Of a DNA stretch of 64,000 bases, positions 45,601 through 56,155 are shown in pieces (within the stretch, counting starts at the first letter, position 1; each line of letters starts with the position of its first letter). The position numbers and the translations under genes are program-made. The stretch covers positions 9,684,501-9,748,500 of the forward strand of contig BSWB01000001.1 in assembly GCA_033239125.1 (NCBI GenBank), given 5' to 3'. The notes below the pieces were generated by a model, which had not been told where the DNA came from, did no database searches, and worked only from the letters and a program-made list of their open reading frames with translations. The DNA is from Fagopyrum homotropicum (lineage: Eukaryota; Streptophyta; Magnoliopsida; Caryophyllales; Polygonaceae).

Positions 45601-46135
45601 CATGTCAAAGACTAGAAGACTCGACGAAGAGGGCCTGAACGGATGACGAGGATGGGTGAGTGACTGGGTAGAGTTCCCAAAAGCTATTGCATCTCAAATG
45701 AATGTTCCCCGTGGGTAAATCGTTAACAGAAAACCAAAATGATCAAATTCGATGGAATCAAAATTGCTAGTGGTGAAATGTCAGACGGAAACAAGGTTTT
45801 TGACAACGTTGGGAGCAACGAGGACATTGGGTAGACGTAAAGGTGTTTTTGTGGTGCGTAGGTGGGCATGTGTAAGACCTGTAGATGAAATATGCATACT
45901 ATTGCCAACAATTATCGAATTTTAAGGGACCATTATGTGAAATAGACCAGAGTTTACCTGGATTGTTGTTCATAGGGGATGTGGTGCTCATATCCATGTA
46001 CCATAAATTATCCGACAAATTTAGAGTCATGGATGAGAAAGCTTGATCAAGAGCAGTAGGCTGAAGAGAATCCGGGTTGTTGTTGAAATTGGCATGGGCC
46101 GAATGCTGAAAGCTGTTGTTGAAAAGGAAATGGGT
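42649..46135 (-). pseudogene. Copia-2 protease and pol relic
   Basis: The protease site is destroyed: where Copia-1 reads MDTGATSHM this reads MDMSTTSPM (near 45995). Integrase pieces (PFWPHALDMTCYLLNILPS near 45050), reverse transcriptase (AGIDYDETFRPVVKPSTIRAV near 44000; YVDDI near 43650) and RNase H (ASNPVQHQRTKHIEIDLHF near 42920) lie in at least eight separate frames. It is useful only as an outgroup for dating Copia-1. Confidence 0.88.
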
Positions 46136-47059
46136 CTATTGTGGAGGCCCGCTACCAAGGACCCCTTGCTGAGGAGATCCAGGAAACGGGCTGGGAGGAC
46201 GGTGGGTTGCAGCCCATTGTTGAGGAAGCCCAACAGAGGAAGGGGGTTGATACGCAAGAACCCATCCATAGGGTTGCCGGAAAACGAACTGCAAGGGTTG
46301 ATGCGTTCGTCCTTTGCCCCGATTTTGACTCTTGTTCCGGCCACAGGAGGAGGCGCCGACATTGTCAAAACCGGTGGTGGCGGGTTGCTGGTGGTGTTGG
46401 GCGGTGTTGGAGATGGTAAGTGCAGCGGCACTAGAGCTGTTTTTGGCCTGATTCGCCATCCGGCTTTCTTCCAAAAGAAGTTGTGAGCGAGCCTTTTCAA
46501 ACGACGGTAAGGGTTCCGTTTGTTGTATGAAGCTCGTAGTGGCATTGTATTCCGAGGGTAACCCCAATAAGAGTTGAAGAACAAGTCGACTAGCGGTGAC
46601 CGGAGAGCCGACACCCTTAAGTTGGTCGGACAAAGACTTCAACTTTTGACAATAAGAAGCAATAGAAGGGAAAGCAGCAAGAGTGCTGTTAGAAAACTCA
46701 TGTTCGAGATAAACGGCACGAGTATTCTGATTGTCCTGAAAGATGTCTTTCATGCGCTTCCATGCTCGTAGAGCCGTGTCATCTGGATCTAGAATTTGAA
46801 GGAGAATGTCTCTGAGACTGTACTGTAGATCCATTAAAGAATTGTAGCATCAACTTGATTCCAGAGATCCTTGTAATGTCAACAGGTTTGGCAACGGATT
46901 CATCAATATGATCAAGAACGTTGTGAGCCTTTGTGGTAACGCAAAATAGAGTGCCTAGGAGTTGTATGGGGTGTCCTGATCAAGAACCAAGGCGACGTTG
47001 TTCTTGATGTTGGAGATACCCAGTGCTGAATGGAAAGATGGTTTCTTCTCGGTTGCCAT
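46136..47059 (-). pseudogene. Copia-2 gag
   Basis: Starts MATEKKPSFHSALG (Met at 47059). A stop follows after DTPYN near 46955. The core frame 46834-46136 reads TRAVYLEHEFSNSTL and LVLQLLLGLPSEYN, then a linker with VFRQPYGWV. The Cys-His knuckle of many gag proteins is not seen in either Copia here. Confidence 0.88.
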
Positions 47060-47188
47060 GAGATCACAACGACCAAAAGAACGAAGAAGAGAAATGTAGA
47101 AGGGGATGAATGACACGGCGGCGGTGGGGAGGCGGCACACAACGTCAGAAAAAAGAAGCGGAAGAGGGAATCGATTAGTCTGATACCT

Positions 47189-47310
47189 TGTGAGATTTGG
47201 ATAAAATTCTCCTTAGGAATTTCATCGATTGATGGGTATATTAATAATCAAAGCGTATTTACATAATTACACAAGAAGCCCTCTATTTACATTAATTGTA
47301 TATTCTTACA
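47189..47310 (-). repeat. Copia-2 5' LTR, with primer site at 47178-47188
   Basis: 122 bp, TGTAAG...CTCACA on the minus strand, followed by AGGTATCAGAC (the Met-tRNA site with one change). It has the same length and end as the Copia-1 LTR but a clearly different sequence. Confidence 0.85.
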
Positions 47311-47389
47311 AAAACTTCCTCTAGAAATTGGCTCTGGATGACATACCAACAAAATACAAGTTTAGACAAACAAAGAATTCAAATTATGA

Positions 47390-48287
47390 TGCACTGTGAA
47401 TTTTGCAACCATCGTACTAAAAGTGCATAAACATTTGTTCTTTGGGTGCCCTTACACTATACAAAATATTGATAACAATAAAATTTCATCGAAATTACAA
47501 GACTATGGTACGACAAATATCAAAGTTAACGATATTTACCTTGATCTTAAAGGAAAAATCGACTCATCGTAACTAAGACAAATTGTGGTGATATAGTGGA
47601 ACGTTTGGATAGCAAGGAACCAACTTGTATTGAACCAAAAAAAGGCACCACAAAATCTGAACCAAATGGCGGTAAATAAAATCAGTGTGTGGGAACGAGA
47701 AAACATGAATCCCTATTCGAACTACGCCATACAACAAAAACCAAAGAGAAGAAAAACATTAGATGGAAAAGTCCGAAGGAGGGTTTTAGCAAACTTCAAT
47801 TTGACGTGTTTAGAAACTCTTCTGGTTTTTGCGCTTTTGGTTATATCATACGGAACTCTCAAGCAATAACACTCGCTACTGGAAATGGTAGATTCATTAT
47901 TGATACTGTTCTAGAAGCAGAAGCGCTCGCTCTTCGGGAAGCCCTACAAAAGGTCGCGAGTATTGGGATTGCAACTATCGAGATAAAGGGTGATGATTTG
48001 GCTCTCATTAATGCAGTCAACAAACAATGAAAACCTCCTTGAAAAATAGATATAATCATCTCCGACATATCTACCATGATTTTTGGCTTTGAGCAATGCA
48101 ACACTCATCATATTTTCAGGAAAATCAACGTTGTGGCGGACAGACATGCAATGCATGACCACACTCCAGCGGGATCTGACATGGGATTACTGAAGGATAT
48201 TGAAGACTTCATATGTGTGGATGTTTTGGGAAGACTAGTTTCTAGAAACTGACTTTCCAAACTTTTTACCTTTGTATAAAAAAAAAA
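47390..48287 (+). pseudogene. LINE-E, 3' part with zinc-binding and RNase H domains
   Basis: Begins with a zf-RVT remnant (CEFCNHRTKSA, then FVLWVPL), continues through a VWIARNQLV-like motif (near 47610) to an RNase H domain: ATGNGRFI, VLEAEALALREALQKV, IKGDDLALINAV (to 48030). After a stop it can be followed to 48240 (HIFRKINVVADRHAM) and an A-run at 48278-48287. Having RNase H, it belongs to a different LINE branch from LINE-A. Several stops are present. Confidence 0.85.
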
Positions 48288-48795
48288 GAAACAGTGCTTG
48301 CATCACTACTAATTACTTCCCAAACGAATCGGCGAATAAACCTCACCGTGGCAATAAACCAAATGTGCTTATTTTACTATGGAGCTATCAATACCCCAAA
48401 TTCCCAATAAAATATATTAATTACAAAAATATGATATTTAAACTCGACTAGCATATCCAATTCCGATTTATTTTTGAAATTGGAATTCATAAAAAGGCTC
48501 GCCCCATTATTGAACGACTGAAATGACTATCTTCATGCATAAGTTATCTGGTAGGAAAAAAATGACAAAGCCCCTTTGCATAATCTGATCAAAGTTACCA
48601 AACTCTCTAAATCTATTAAATTTGATAAAAGAAAAAATTATTATTTGATCTTATTATTGGGATGACGACCGTACAAATAGCTTCTTACCAATTTTACATT
48701 CCAATGTTATCACTAAGTACAACTGAAATGAAACTTGCTAAACCCCTTATAATGAAAAGAGAAGTTTGGATTACTAAAGTTTGTTGTATAGTTGA
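48288..48795. other. Intergenic, no gene seen
   Basis: AT-rich, between LINE-E and the CACTA-like element. Confidence 0.4.
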
Positions 48796-50735
48796 TGCAA
48801 ACTAGAAAAGCGATCTAAAGCGACACTTTTAATAGCATTTAGTGACACCTTAAGATGTCACAATATGATCACCGACACATTGAAAGGATGCCACAATTTT
48901 CCCCGTCACAATTGACAAATGTGTCAATTGCGACGCTTAACATGTCACAGTAAATTGAGACACCTTAAGATGTTACAATAGTTAATAATTTTGCAACATA
49001 TATATATGTCATTGTTTTGATATTTGCGACACTTTAACACGACTCTCTTCGATACTTATCTTGCTGTTTTAACACAACTATTTATGACACCTCAAGGTGT
49101 CGCAATTTACAATTAATTTACGAAAAAAATAATAATTTATCAATACAGTTCTCTGTCTTCAACACCACTTGCAATAATATGAAATTTTAATGTAAATCAA
49201 AAAAAAGGAGAATGCTTCAATACACAAGATTTTCATATTGATTGCTTTACAAACTAGCAAAAATAAAAGAAAATATATTACATTAAGAATTCTTCTAAAA
49301 TAACGTCTTAATCATAAACCACCTTCATATGCTAGCTCTCGCTGCATGCTCTTAAATGGTGCAGGATGTCCCAATCTTATAGATGATCCATGAGCAACGG
49401 AACGGAACAAACACCTTCCATCTCCAGGAATGCCTTCAGATTTGATACAACATGATAGGATTATAATTGTGTAAAAGATGTCTCTTCACAATCATGTTTT
49501 TGATTCCTACTCCGAGGTGATTCAACATATGAGTAATCGGAGCTTGAAGAACAAACCAGCAGCCCATACACAATAGTCTATAACAGTTGTTTGTCTTGTT
49601 TGTTTATAAAGGCTAATTAAGACCTAATAAACATATGTAGCTGAATTTTCTATGATAATCAAAAAACAATAGCCAAACAAAAAGTCAAAAACAGTATCTG
49701 ATAGATAATCACATGAGAGTCTCTTTAAAATGTACTAAAAGTATGAAGCTGGGTTGCCAGCTCACGAGGTTACTCTCTTCTTCAAGGTATGATAGCTGCT
49801 GAAATATGAAGTTTTTGGCTTGCCTGTACTGGACCAATAATCCAGTATTTAATCCCTTTCACATAAAAGTCAAGATGATGATTATAGCTGGCATGAGGAC
49901 TTTTAAAGGCTAATTAATACCTAAATTTATGTCCTGCAACAAAAAATACACCATCAATGAGCAAACAATAGTACTTTCTTTTTAGTGTTAGCTGGCATGA
50001 ACAATAAAATCCAGTTCATCATTTGGAACTCTCACATAACATGTATGTATACATAATTACATAGCAAGTAGATAGATGAAATTAAACACCATCTCAAAAT
50101 AACAAACTCAGTCAGAAAATACACTATGAAACATCAATTTCTCCAACCAGTTCTAATTTTTTAGATCATTTTCCCTGTTCTAGGCTGGTCGGGATAGGAT
50201 TGTCTCAACTACAACTTTCAGTTCAGAAATTTCGAACAGCTCAAGTTTGATACATTGTGCAAGTGAATCCTTATGGTTTTTAGATCATAACAAAATTCAA
50301 ACAAAAACTATATACTCGATTTGAAGAGCCTAACCTAATATTCAACTTTTGGGAGAAGACTTAATTTGGGAGATGACGAAAATTTGAGAGACGACGAAAC
50401 TTTGCGACACTTTTGGTATTTAGATTGTAATATTGCGACACCTTTTGGTGTCATTAAAATAAAATAAAAAAGCGACACTTAAAGGTGTCTTTATTTGTCA
50501 CGAAGATGTTTCTACTTGTGTTATTTGCGACACTCCAAATTGTCTCTCCTTGTGCCATTTGCGACACTCCAGATTGTCTCTCCTTGTGCCATTTGCGACA
50601 CCTATTTGTGCCGGAAAACAGAGACACCTTAAGGTGTCACAATTTAGCGAGAGTTTTGCGGATGCAATTTTTTTGTGATACATTGACATGGTGTCGGAAG
50701 AAAAACGTCACATATAACCCGCATTCTAGTAGTTC
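48796..50735. mobile_element. CACTA-like non-autonomous element with subterminal palindromes
   Basis: Both end zones (48810-49110 and 50400-50710) are packed with GCGACAC / GACACCTTAAGGTGTC words in both orientations, the typical subterminal arrays of CACTA elements. The ends are decayed: left CAAACTAGAAAAGCG, right the inverse of ACTACTAGAATGCG. No transposase is seen, and the 3-bp target duplication cannot be verified. The middle carries host-derived DNA, including an OTU-protease exon. Confidence 0.65.
49312..49434 (-). pseudogene. OTU deubiquitinase exon fragment captured in the CACTA-like element
   Basis: The minus strand reads GIPGDGRCLFRSVAHG, then HPAPFKSMQRELA and a stop. GDGxCLFRSVAHG is the catalytic Asp/Cys block of OTU cysteine proteases, and PxPxxSxQRELAxE follows it in the plant OTU4-like group. 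Only this block is recognisable: the stop comes about 15 codons after the Cys block, and the catalytic His exon is not seen. Its place between the two subterminal arrays points to capture by the element. Confidence 0.75.
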
Positions 50736-50739
50736 CCCT

Positions 50740-51126
50740 TTATTTTTCTCATGAATTTTAAATCTCAAAATAATTAATTAGAACGAGATAGGGGGCCGGA
50801 AAAACGTAAAAATAAAACCCTTATAAATTTCACGATTCAGATATATATGAAACCCTAAAACCCAGACAACAAACTAAAACCGACGAGCCCTTTACAATGA
50901 AAAGAAGAATGAATTACTCAAACCTTTTTTATCTATGATACAAAAAAGAAGAATGAATTACTCAAGATACAAACTAGTTTCCCTGTTTTTTTTTCATAAA
51001 TTTTTAAATTTTAAAATAATTAATTAAAGGTATAAGGAAAACGTAAAAATAAAATCCTTTAAACTTCACTATTAAAATCTATACGAAACCCTAAAACTCA
51101 GACAACAAACTAAAATCGACGAGCCC
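50740..51126. repeat. Imperfect tandem duplication of about 240 bp
   Basis: 'gaaaccctaaaacccagaca' with the following 'acaaactaaaaccgacgagccc' (50850-50890) recurs at 51084-51126, and the preceding 'aaaacgtaaaaataaaa' also occurs twice. No gene. Confidence 0.75.
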
Positions 51127-51260
51127 CAGCCGGTCCCTGCATCTCCTTCCCCGACCTGGTTTTACAGGAGAGGTTGTCGCGGTATCTAAACGGTTGAAGG
51201 AGATGGTGAGGCTCTTGGATGTAGATTTGGTTGACTCGGCCAGGGAGGTTCAAAGCAATC

Positions 51261-51450
51261 CAAATCTTCTGTCCCTTATCCTGTCTCTCATGCTGTCCCT
51301 GAATTCTTATTCGTCCACGTGGCCCCTATTTTTAATATCTAAACCCAACCAACACTTAAAGCTTCAATTTTTTTTTAAATATATGGACCACGTAGACCAA
51401 TAGGAATTCAAGGGACAGCATGAGAGACAGTATCAGGGACAGAAGATTTG
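51261..51450. mobile_element. Foldback MITE
   Basis: About 62 bp at 51261-51323 (from 'caaatcttctgtccctta') are repeated in inverse at 51389-51450, with about six mismatches by eye, around an AT-rich loop. The short frame 51194-51403 lies across it and is not a gene. No clear target duplication, so the superfamily is open. Confidence 0.85.
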
Positions 51451-51494
51451 AATTCGGTTCAAAGGTTAAGCACCTCCAGAAGTAACTTCCTGGC

Positions 51495-51830
51495 TCTTCA
51501 GTAAAAATTGATTATATATAAATGGAATAAATCAGTTGTGTGTCTACCTAATAAACTTTTGTTAAATTGTGTGTTGTAAGTCAACAAAGTTGGACTAATA
51601 TGTAGTAGCGACAAACATTCCTTACTATTATAAAGCACCAGAAGAGTACGTTGTTAGTCAATTTTTTTAAAGGATACTTGTAAGTCAACGAAGTTGGACT
51701 AATCTAGAGCAAAGCAATCAATGTGAATAAATCAGTTATGGGTCTACCTAATAAACTTTTGTTTTGTTGTTGTTGAAAGTGTTTCCTTAATAATTTTTAT
51801 ATATAAATGACGTATTAGTATTGAGTGTCC
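51495..51830 (+). repeat. RLP-linked upstream repeat, copy 4
   Basis: 'gtaagtcaacgaagttggac', 'aataaatcagttatgggtct' and similar words match 34370-34450 and 19370-19420. It contains an internal repeat of itself (51565-51600 and 51675-51710). 'ttgattatatataaatggaa' at 51508 recurs at 54983 after RLP-C. Confidence 0.65.
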
Positions 51831-52011
51831 GGTTAGTTAAAGGAGCAAAATAAAAACCGTAAAGCAAAAAGGAAATGCAATGAAAATAATTATATTATTT
51901 TGATGTATTAAAATGTCTCTAAAATTCTATTTAAGCCGCTAAACAATTATGATTTTATTATTAATTTAATAATATTTTATTTATAAATACAAATTCTAGC
52001 AATGCCAAACT

Positions 52012-52530
52012 ATGAACCCACTCGCTATATTTGCCTTTGTTATTTTGCTTCTATATGTTAATTTTGTTATGGGTTACCAACAAGTTTGTACTCCAAGGCA
52101 AACCTTTTCTCCTCTCTTTCAAAAGAACTATGTAAATTGTCAACAATATGTTTGGAGAAACATGTACTGTTCATATTCCAATCTAATATAAAGAATTTAG
52201 AATATTTAGATCCATCATTAAACAATTTGATGAGAGAAATACCTACTTCGCTAGAAAAACATCATTTCTTGTCGAATTTTGAAATATGTTCCAATAATCT
52301 CAAAGGCCCGGAACCAACTTGTGGCCAATTTGCTATTTTAGATGTGTCTAGCTTTGAAGTCAATCCAAGCTTGTGTGGCGAGCTCTTGCATCAACCACGA
52401 GATTACACATAATTTGCTATTTTGGATGTGTCTAGCACATAATTTGCTATTTTGGATGTGTCTAGCTTTGAAGGCAATCCAAACTTGTGTGGCGAGCTCT
52501 TGCAACAACCACGAGATTACATGTGTTAGA
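52012..52530 (+). pseudogene. RLP relic, ends joined with the LRR region deleted
   Basis: The ATG at 52012 opens a signal peptide and cap start (GYQQVCTPRQ). Then almost the whole LRR region is gone. The sequence resumes near 52185 in another frame with the last LRRs (REIPTSLEKHHFLS), GQFAILDVSSFEVNPSLCGEL and a stop at 52410. After this, 'taatttgctattttggatgtgtctag' occurs twice and the NPxLCGEL block is repeated once (52437-52530), a small internal duplication. It lies directly upstream of RLP-C and is more diverged from the other copies than they are from each other. Confidence 0.85.
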
Positions 52531-52847
52531 TTATTTTTTTAGGCATTTTCATACAATCAAGAGCTGTACTTTTTACCACTTTTGGATTTTAACTTTGATC
52601 CATTTGATAAAAATGAAATATGCAATTCTGTGTGCGTACGAGATCTAATCTGTGTGTATGAAATGTTTGGCCTCGGGATCTACTCTCTTACCTACCATTT
52701 GCATAGACTTATGTGGATTAAAAGTCACGATGCTACATTTCCCTCCTTTCAAACAATTAGTCCATTTTCACGGCAACTGATTTGAATGCAATATGGATAC
52801 AACAATTAAACAATCAATGCAAATCAACAAAGACCCATCTTCCATAC

Positions 52848-52855
52848 TATATAAA
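52848..52855 (+). promoter_or_regulatory. TATA box of RLP-C
   Basis: TATATAAA, 75 bp before the ATG at 52923. Confidence 0.75.
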
Positions 52856-52922
52856 GGGATTCTTAATATTTTATCATAATCAACAAACCCGTTTTCCACA
52901 TTCACTGCAACAAAACAAAACA

Positions 52923-54893
52923 ATGCATCTTTTCTCAATCCAATCCTCAGTAAACTTTATGTGTGTTCTTTTGCTTCTATATGTCAAACTAGTATTGTGT
53001 TACCAACAAGTTTGTAACCATCAAGATCAATCTTCCCTCCTCACTTTCTTTGCTACCATTCAAACATCTTCTTCTCCGCCACTCAACTGGTCTTCTTCAG
53101 TAAGTTGTTGTCAATGGGAAGGGGTACAATGCAATGCTCAAGGTAGGGTCAAACATTTAAATTTGCCATCACGAGACCTAGAGGGAAACTTTACTCTACC
53201 TCTTGGGAGCTTTGCTAACCTTACCTATCTTAATCTCTCTGATAATTCTCTTTCCGGACCTATACCATGGTTCTTATGTTTGAATTCATCACTTGAAACC
53301 ATAGATTTATCTTATAATCATTTTAGTGGTCCGGTTTCTCCTGAAATAAGTGGATGCTCGAAGCTCAAAGTCCTTCGAGCAAGCTCTAACTCCCTATCCG
53401 GATCTATTCAAAATTCTATCTTCGGATTAAGGAAATTAACCGAGATATCACTTTCGCGTAATAACTTCAATGGGATCATCAAAGAGGCAATTGTAAGGCT
53501 TACCAATCTTAGAACTGTAGACTTTTCGTCAAATAGCATTTCGGGTCATATTCCTTACAAGATCGGTAAGCTCTCCTATTTGCAAAACCTCTATCTTTCG
53601 GACAACAATATTAGCGGTCCTATCCCGTCAAGTTTAATGAGATGCACAAATCTAAGGGATATATATTTGGGAAACAATTTCTTAGAGGGAGAAATCTCAA
53701 AATTAGATTGGTCCAGCCTCGGTCAACTCCAAAAACTTGATCTTGTGAATAACACATTCAATGGTAGCTTACCAGAAAGCATATATTCATGCAAGCTACT
53801 TGTGGCTTATCGAGTAGCATTGAACAATTTTACTGGTCAAATGTCACCCAAAATTATTGAGTTGAAGTCTCTATCATTTCTTTCCCTTGCTCACAATTCA
53901 CTTACAAATGTATCAGCAATGCTTACATTGCTAGCAGATTGCCAAAATCTAACTTTTGTCTCCATAGGTAGGAACTTCTTCGGCGAAGCCCTGCCAACCG
54001 ATAAGAACTTCCTTGGTCCAGCAAAATTTTCAAATTTGTACCATTTTTCTCTTTATGATTGCAATCTTACAGGATCATTTCCACAGTGGCTATCCCATCT
54101 TAGGTCACTCCGAGTTATACACTTGGGAGGTAACAAAATTACAGACAAAATTCCACCTTGGTTAGGGACTTTACCTAACCTTCTCCAATTAAGTTTAGGT
54201 GATAACAACCTATTCGGAGAAATCCCACAAGAACTGTGTAAAATGCCAGCATTGATCTTAGAAAATACAGACCCAAAACTAATACATATTCATCTTGAGC
54301 TTCCCATTTATGCTAATGGACTGGGCTTCAACCAGTACATTGAGATGCGAACCATTCCTCTAGTTTTGGATCTTGATTCTAATCATTTAAGTGGTCATAT
54401 TCCATCAGAGATTAGCCATTTACAAAGTCTTCGAGAACTATTTCTTGGAAATAATCACTTTTTTAGTTCAATTCCAGATGATATCTCTAATATGAAGAAT
54501 TTGGAGATTCTAGATCTATCACAAAACAATTTGACAGGAGAAATACCTAACTCATTCGAAAAGCTTGATTTCTTGTCGGGTTTTGATGTATCTTTTAATG
54601 ATCTTAAAGGACCGATACCAACCGGTGGCCAATTCGCTACTTTCGATGCGTCTAGGTTTGAAGGCAATCCCGGCCTGTGTGGAGAGCTCTTGCAACACCC
54701 TTGTTCCAATATAGTAGAACCAAAAGCAAAGGATGAATCTCATCTAAAGACTGAAAGTGGCAACAAGCAAGCATATCTAAATGGGGCCTTTGTCGGTTTT
54801 GCGTCGGGCTTTTCAGGTGTTGTTGCAATTATGGGATCCTATATTTGGTTCAAGATTTGCACCGTCTCTATAAGAAGTGCATTATTCAACTGA
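52923..54893 (+). CDS. RLP-C, LRR receptor-like protein of PSY1R/RLP2 type, no kinase
   Basis: 656 residues, single exon. The frame is open further upstream (Met at 52782), but those codons lie before and across the TATA box and leader shared by the family, so I take the Met at 52923, as in RLP-B. Signal peptide, cap (VCNHQDQSSLL, SCCQWEGVQC), 15 LRRs, island (HLELPIYANG), 4 LRRs, NPGLCGELLQHPCSN, membrane span with GFASGFSG, short tail SIRSALFN. Residues about 290-400 are almost those of RLP-B (about five base differences in 285), whereas the last third is closer to RLP-A and psiRLP-2 (FSSIPDDISNMKNLEILDLS). That mosaic suggests gene conversion. Function as for RLP-B; ligand unknown. Confidence 0.93.
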   Translation: MHLFSIQSSVNFMCVLLLLYVKLVLCYQQVCNHQDQSSLLTFFATIQTSSSPPLNWSSSVSCCQWEGVQCNAQGRVKHLNLPSRDLEGNFTLPLGSFANLTYLNLSDNSLSGPIPWFLCLNSSLETIDLSYNHFSGPVSPEISGCSKLKVLRASSNSLSGSIQNSIFGLRKLTEISLSRNNFNGIIKEAIVRLTNLRTVDFSSNSISGHIPYKIGKLSYLQNLYLSDNNISGPIPSSLMRCTNLRDIYLGNNFLEGEISKLDWSSLGQLQKLDLVNNTFNGSLPESIYSCKLLVAYRVALNNFTGQMSPKIIELKSLSFLSLAHNSLTNVSAMLTLLADCQNLTFVSIGRNFFGEALPTDKNFLGPAKFSNLYHFSLYDCNLTGSFPQWLSHLRSLRVIHLGGNKITDKIPPWLGTLPNLLQLSLGDNNLFGEIPQELCKMPALILENTDPKLIHIHLELPIYANGLGFNQYIEMRTIPLVLDLDSNHLSGHIPSEISHLQSLRELFLGNNHFFSSIPDDISNMKNLEILDLSQNNLTGEIPNSFEKLDFLSGFDVSFNDLKGPIPTGGQFATFDASRFEGNPGLCGELLQHPCSNIVEPKAKDESHLKTESGNKQAYLNGAFVGFASGFSGVVAIMGSYIWFKICTVSIRSALFN

Positions 54894-55014
54894 TAAAACT
54901 TTCCTTTTGTGATGATAATAGTATATATGTTGTATGAAGGTTAATAATACTACAACTTGTTTGATTTGTACTGAATTTGTTTTTGATTATATATAAATGG
55001 AATAAATCAGTTTT

Positions 55015-55447
55015 GTGTCATAAAATAGGAAGACCGTAGAGTGAGCCATGTGAGCATTGCATATTGTGATGTGTTGATGTGTTGATGAGTTGGTATGTGC
55101 AATTACTGTTATTCTTATTCATGAACTATTAGCTAACGGTTTTATACCGTATTGTAGATATTTTGCAAGAGTGAGCCATATGGGTGATCAACCGAGGGCT
55201 TCCGTACACTAGGTCGTGCGTGATTCTTGGGGATGTTTTGTACACCTATGTATTGATGTTACCGTTTTGTACTCGGTTATGGATTTTGTATACGTTTGAC
55301 TTGCGATTATACAGTTTTATGTATTTGGTTATATCTATTTGTGCCTTGTTGTAAGATCCATTGAACTTGTTGTCGGACTAGGGTCAGGATCCATTGTGAG
55401 ATGCTAGCCCAGTAGCGCCCCAAGTCCTGCGGATTTGGGGTGTTACA
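55015..55447 (+). repeat. Possible Ty3/gypsy-type LTR remnant
   Basis: The stretch ends 'gatttggggtgttaca', the usual right end of many plant gypsy LTRs, and includes 'ccgagggcttccgtacacta' and a region of balanced composition. No second LTR or coding region is adjacent, so it may be a solo LTR. The left border is a guess. Confidence 0.45.
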
Positions 55448-55454
55448 ATATGTG

Positions 55455-55938
55455 TAAGATTTTTGTGGATCTGTAAGGTCAAAGAAGCATTAGAAACTTG
55501 ATATCTCTTTAGAACTTCGTCCCAAAGTTCCTTGGCAGATTAAACATAAGAGAATTGTTCAACAACTTCTCGCTTCGTGGAATGAATAAGCCAACATCTA
55601 ATCATGTAATTGGCTCGAATCCATCGAGCAGCCTTCTCCATGTCAGTAGTGTTCTTAATGCAAGAGCCATTTATGAATCCCACCTTCAATTTTGCTCTAG
55701 TGCCATGTGAATTCCTAGTTTACAGGAAGCAAAATTGGATCCAACGAATAATGTCGATACCAATTGCATTCTAGGATTATCAAATGGTGCCAAATAGAGA
55801 GGATCAATCAAGTTTCCAGGAAGAACTCGTTCGACTGTAGGGAGATAGAGTGTTGCTAGCTCCAGTTGATGTAGTGTCCTTTGGATCTGGATGATCCAAA
55901 CCTGGATCGGCTTCATTATTGTCACCACGATCGTCCAT
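55455..55938 (-). pseudogene. gag relic of a third Copia element
   Basis: ATG at 55938 opens MDDRGDNNEADPGLDHPDP, like the start of Copia gag proteins. Then LVSTLFVGSNFAS and, after frame breaks, VGFINGSC-like and LWDEVLKRYQ-like words (55700-55460) follow in the order of the gag N-terminal domain. Many stops. It is not the same family as Copia-1 and Copia-2. Confidence 0.65.
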
Positions 55939-56155
55939 GGATGATCAAGCCGAAGAAAAGTGAGAAATCTCACAAGAAAATTTCCGTTCGCTCTGATTGA
56001 AGATTAAGAAACTAGATTGAAAGAAATGAAATTTGTATATTCAGCCTTAACAGATTATGTTACAACGTAGGGTTTATATACCCATGCTTATTTACAACTA
56101 TATGCCCTTATATTCTCTTATTTATATACATGAACCTATATATTCCCATAAGCCT
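55939..56155 (-). other. Probable LTR and leader of the third Copia element
   Basis: On the minus strand it holds a TATA-like 'tatataaaccctac' and a leader reaching the gag ATG. No second copy is visible, so the LTR cannot be delimited. Confidence 0.4.

Larger units (their letters stand above)
42649..47310 (-). mobile_element. Copia-2, degenerate Copia element lacking its 3' LTR
   Basis: Same family as Copia-1: equal LTR length (122 bp), same gag start, same order of domains. It keeps the 5' LTR and an internal region with many stops and shifts. At the 3' end the RNase H frame reaches about 42649 but no LTR copy follows. It is clearly older than Copia-1. Confidence 0.9.

Noticed and set aside
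48304..48314. Left CACTA terminus at 'cactactaatt'
   Set aside because: It lies about 500 bp from the subterminal repeat zone. The 'caaactagaaaagcg' end at 48796 adjoins that zone and matches the right end better.
52782..52922. Longer N terminus for RLP-C
   Set aside because: These codons lie before and across the TATA box and the leader conserved in the family, and the signal peptide begins only at the Met at 52923.
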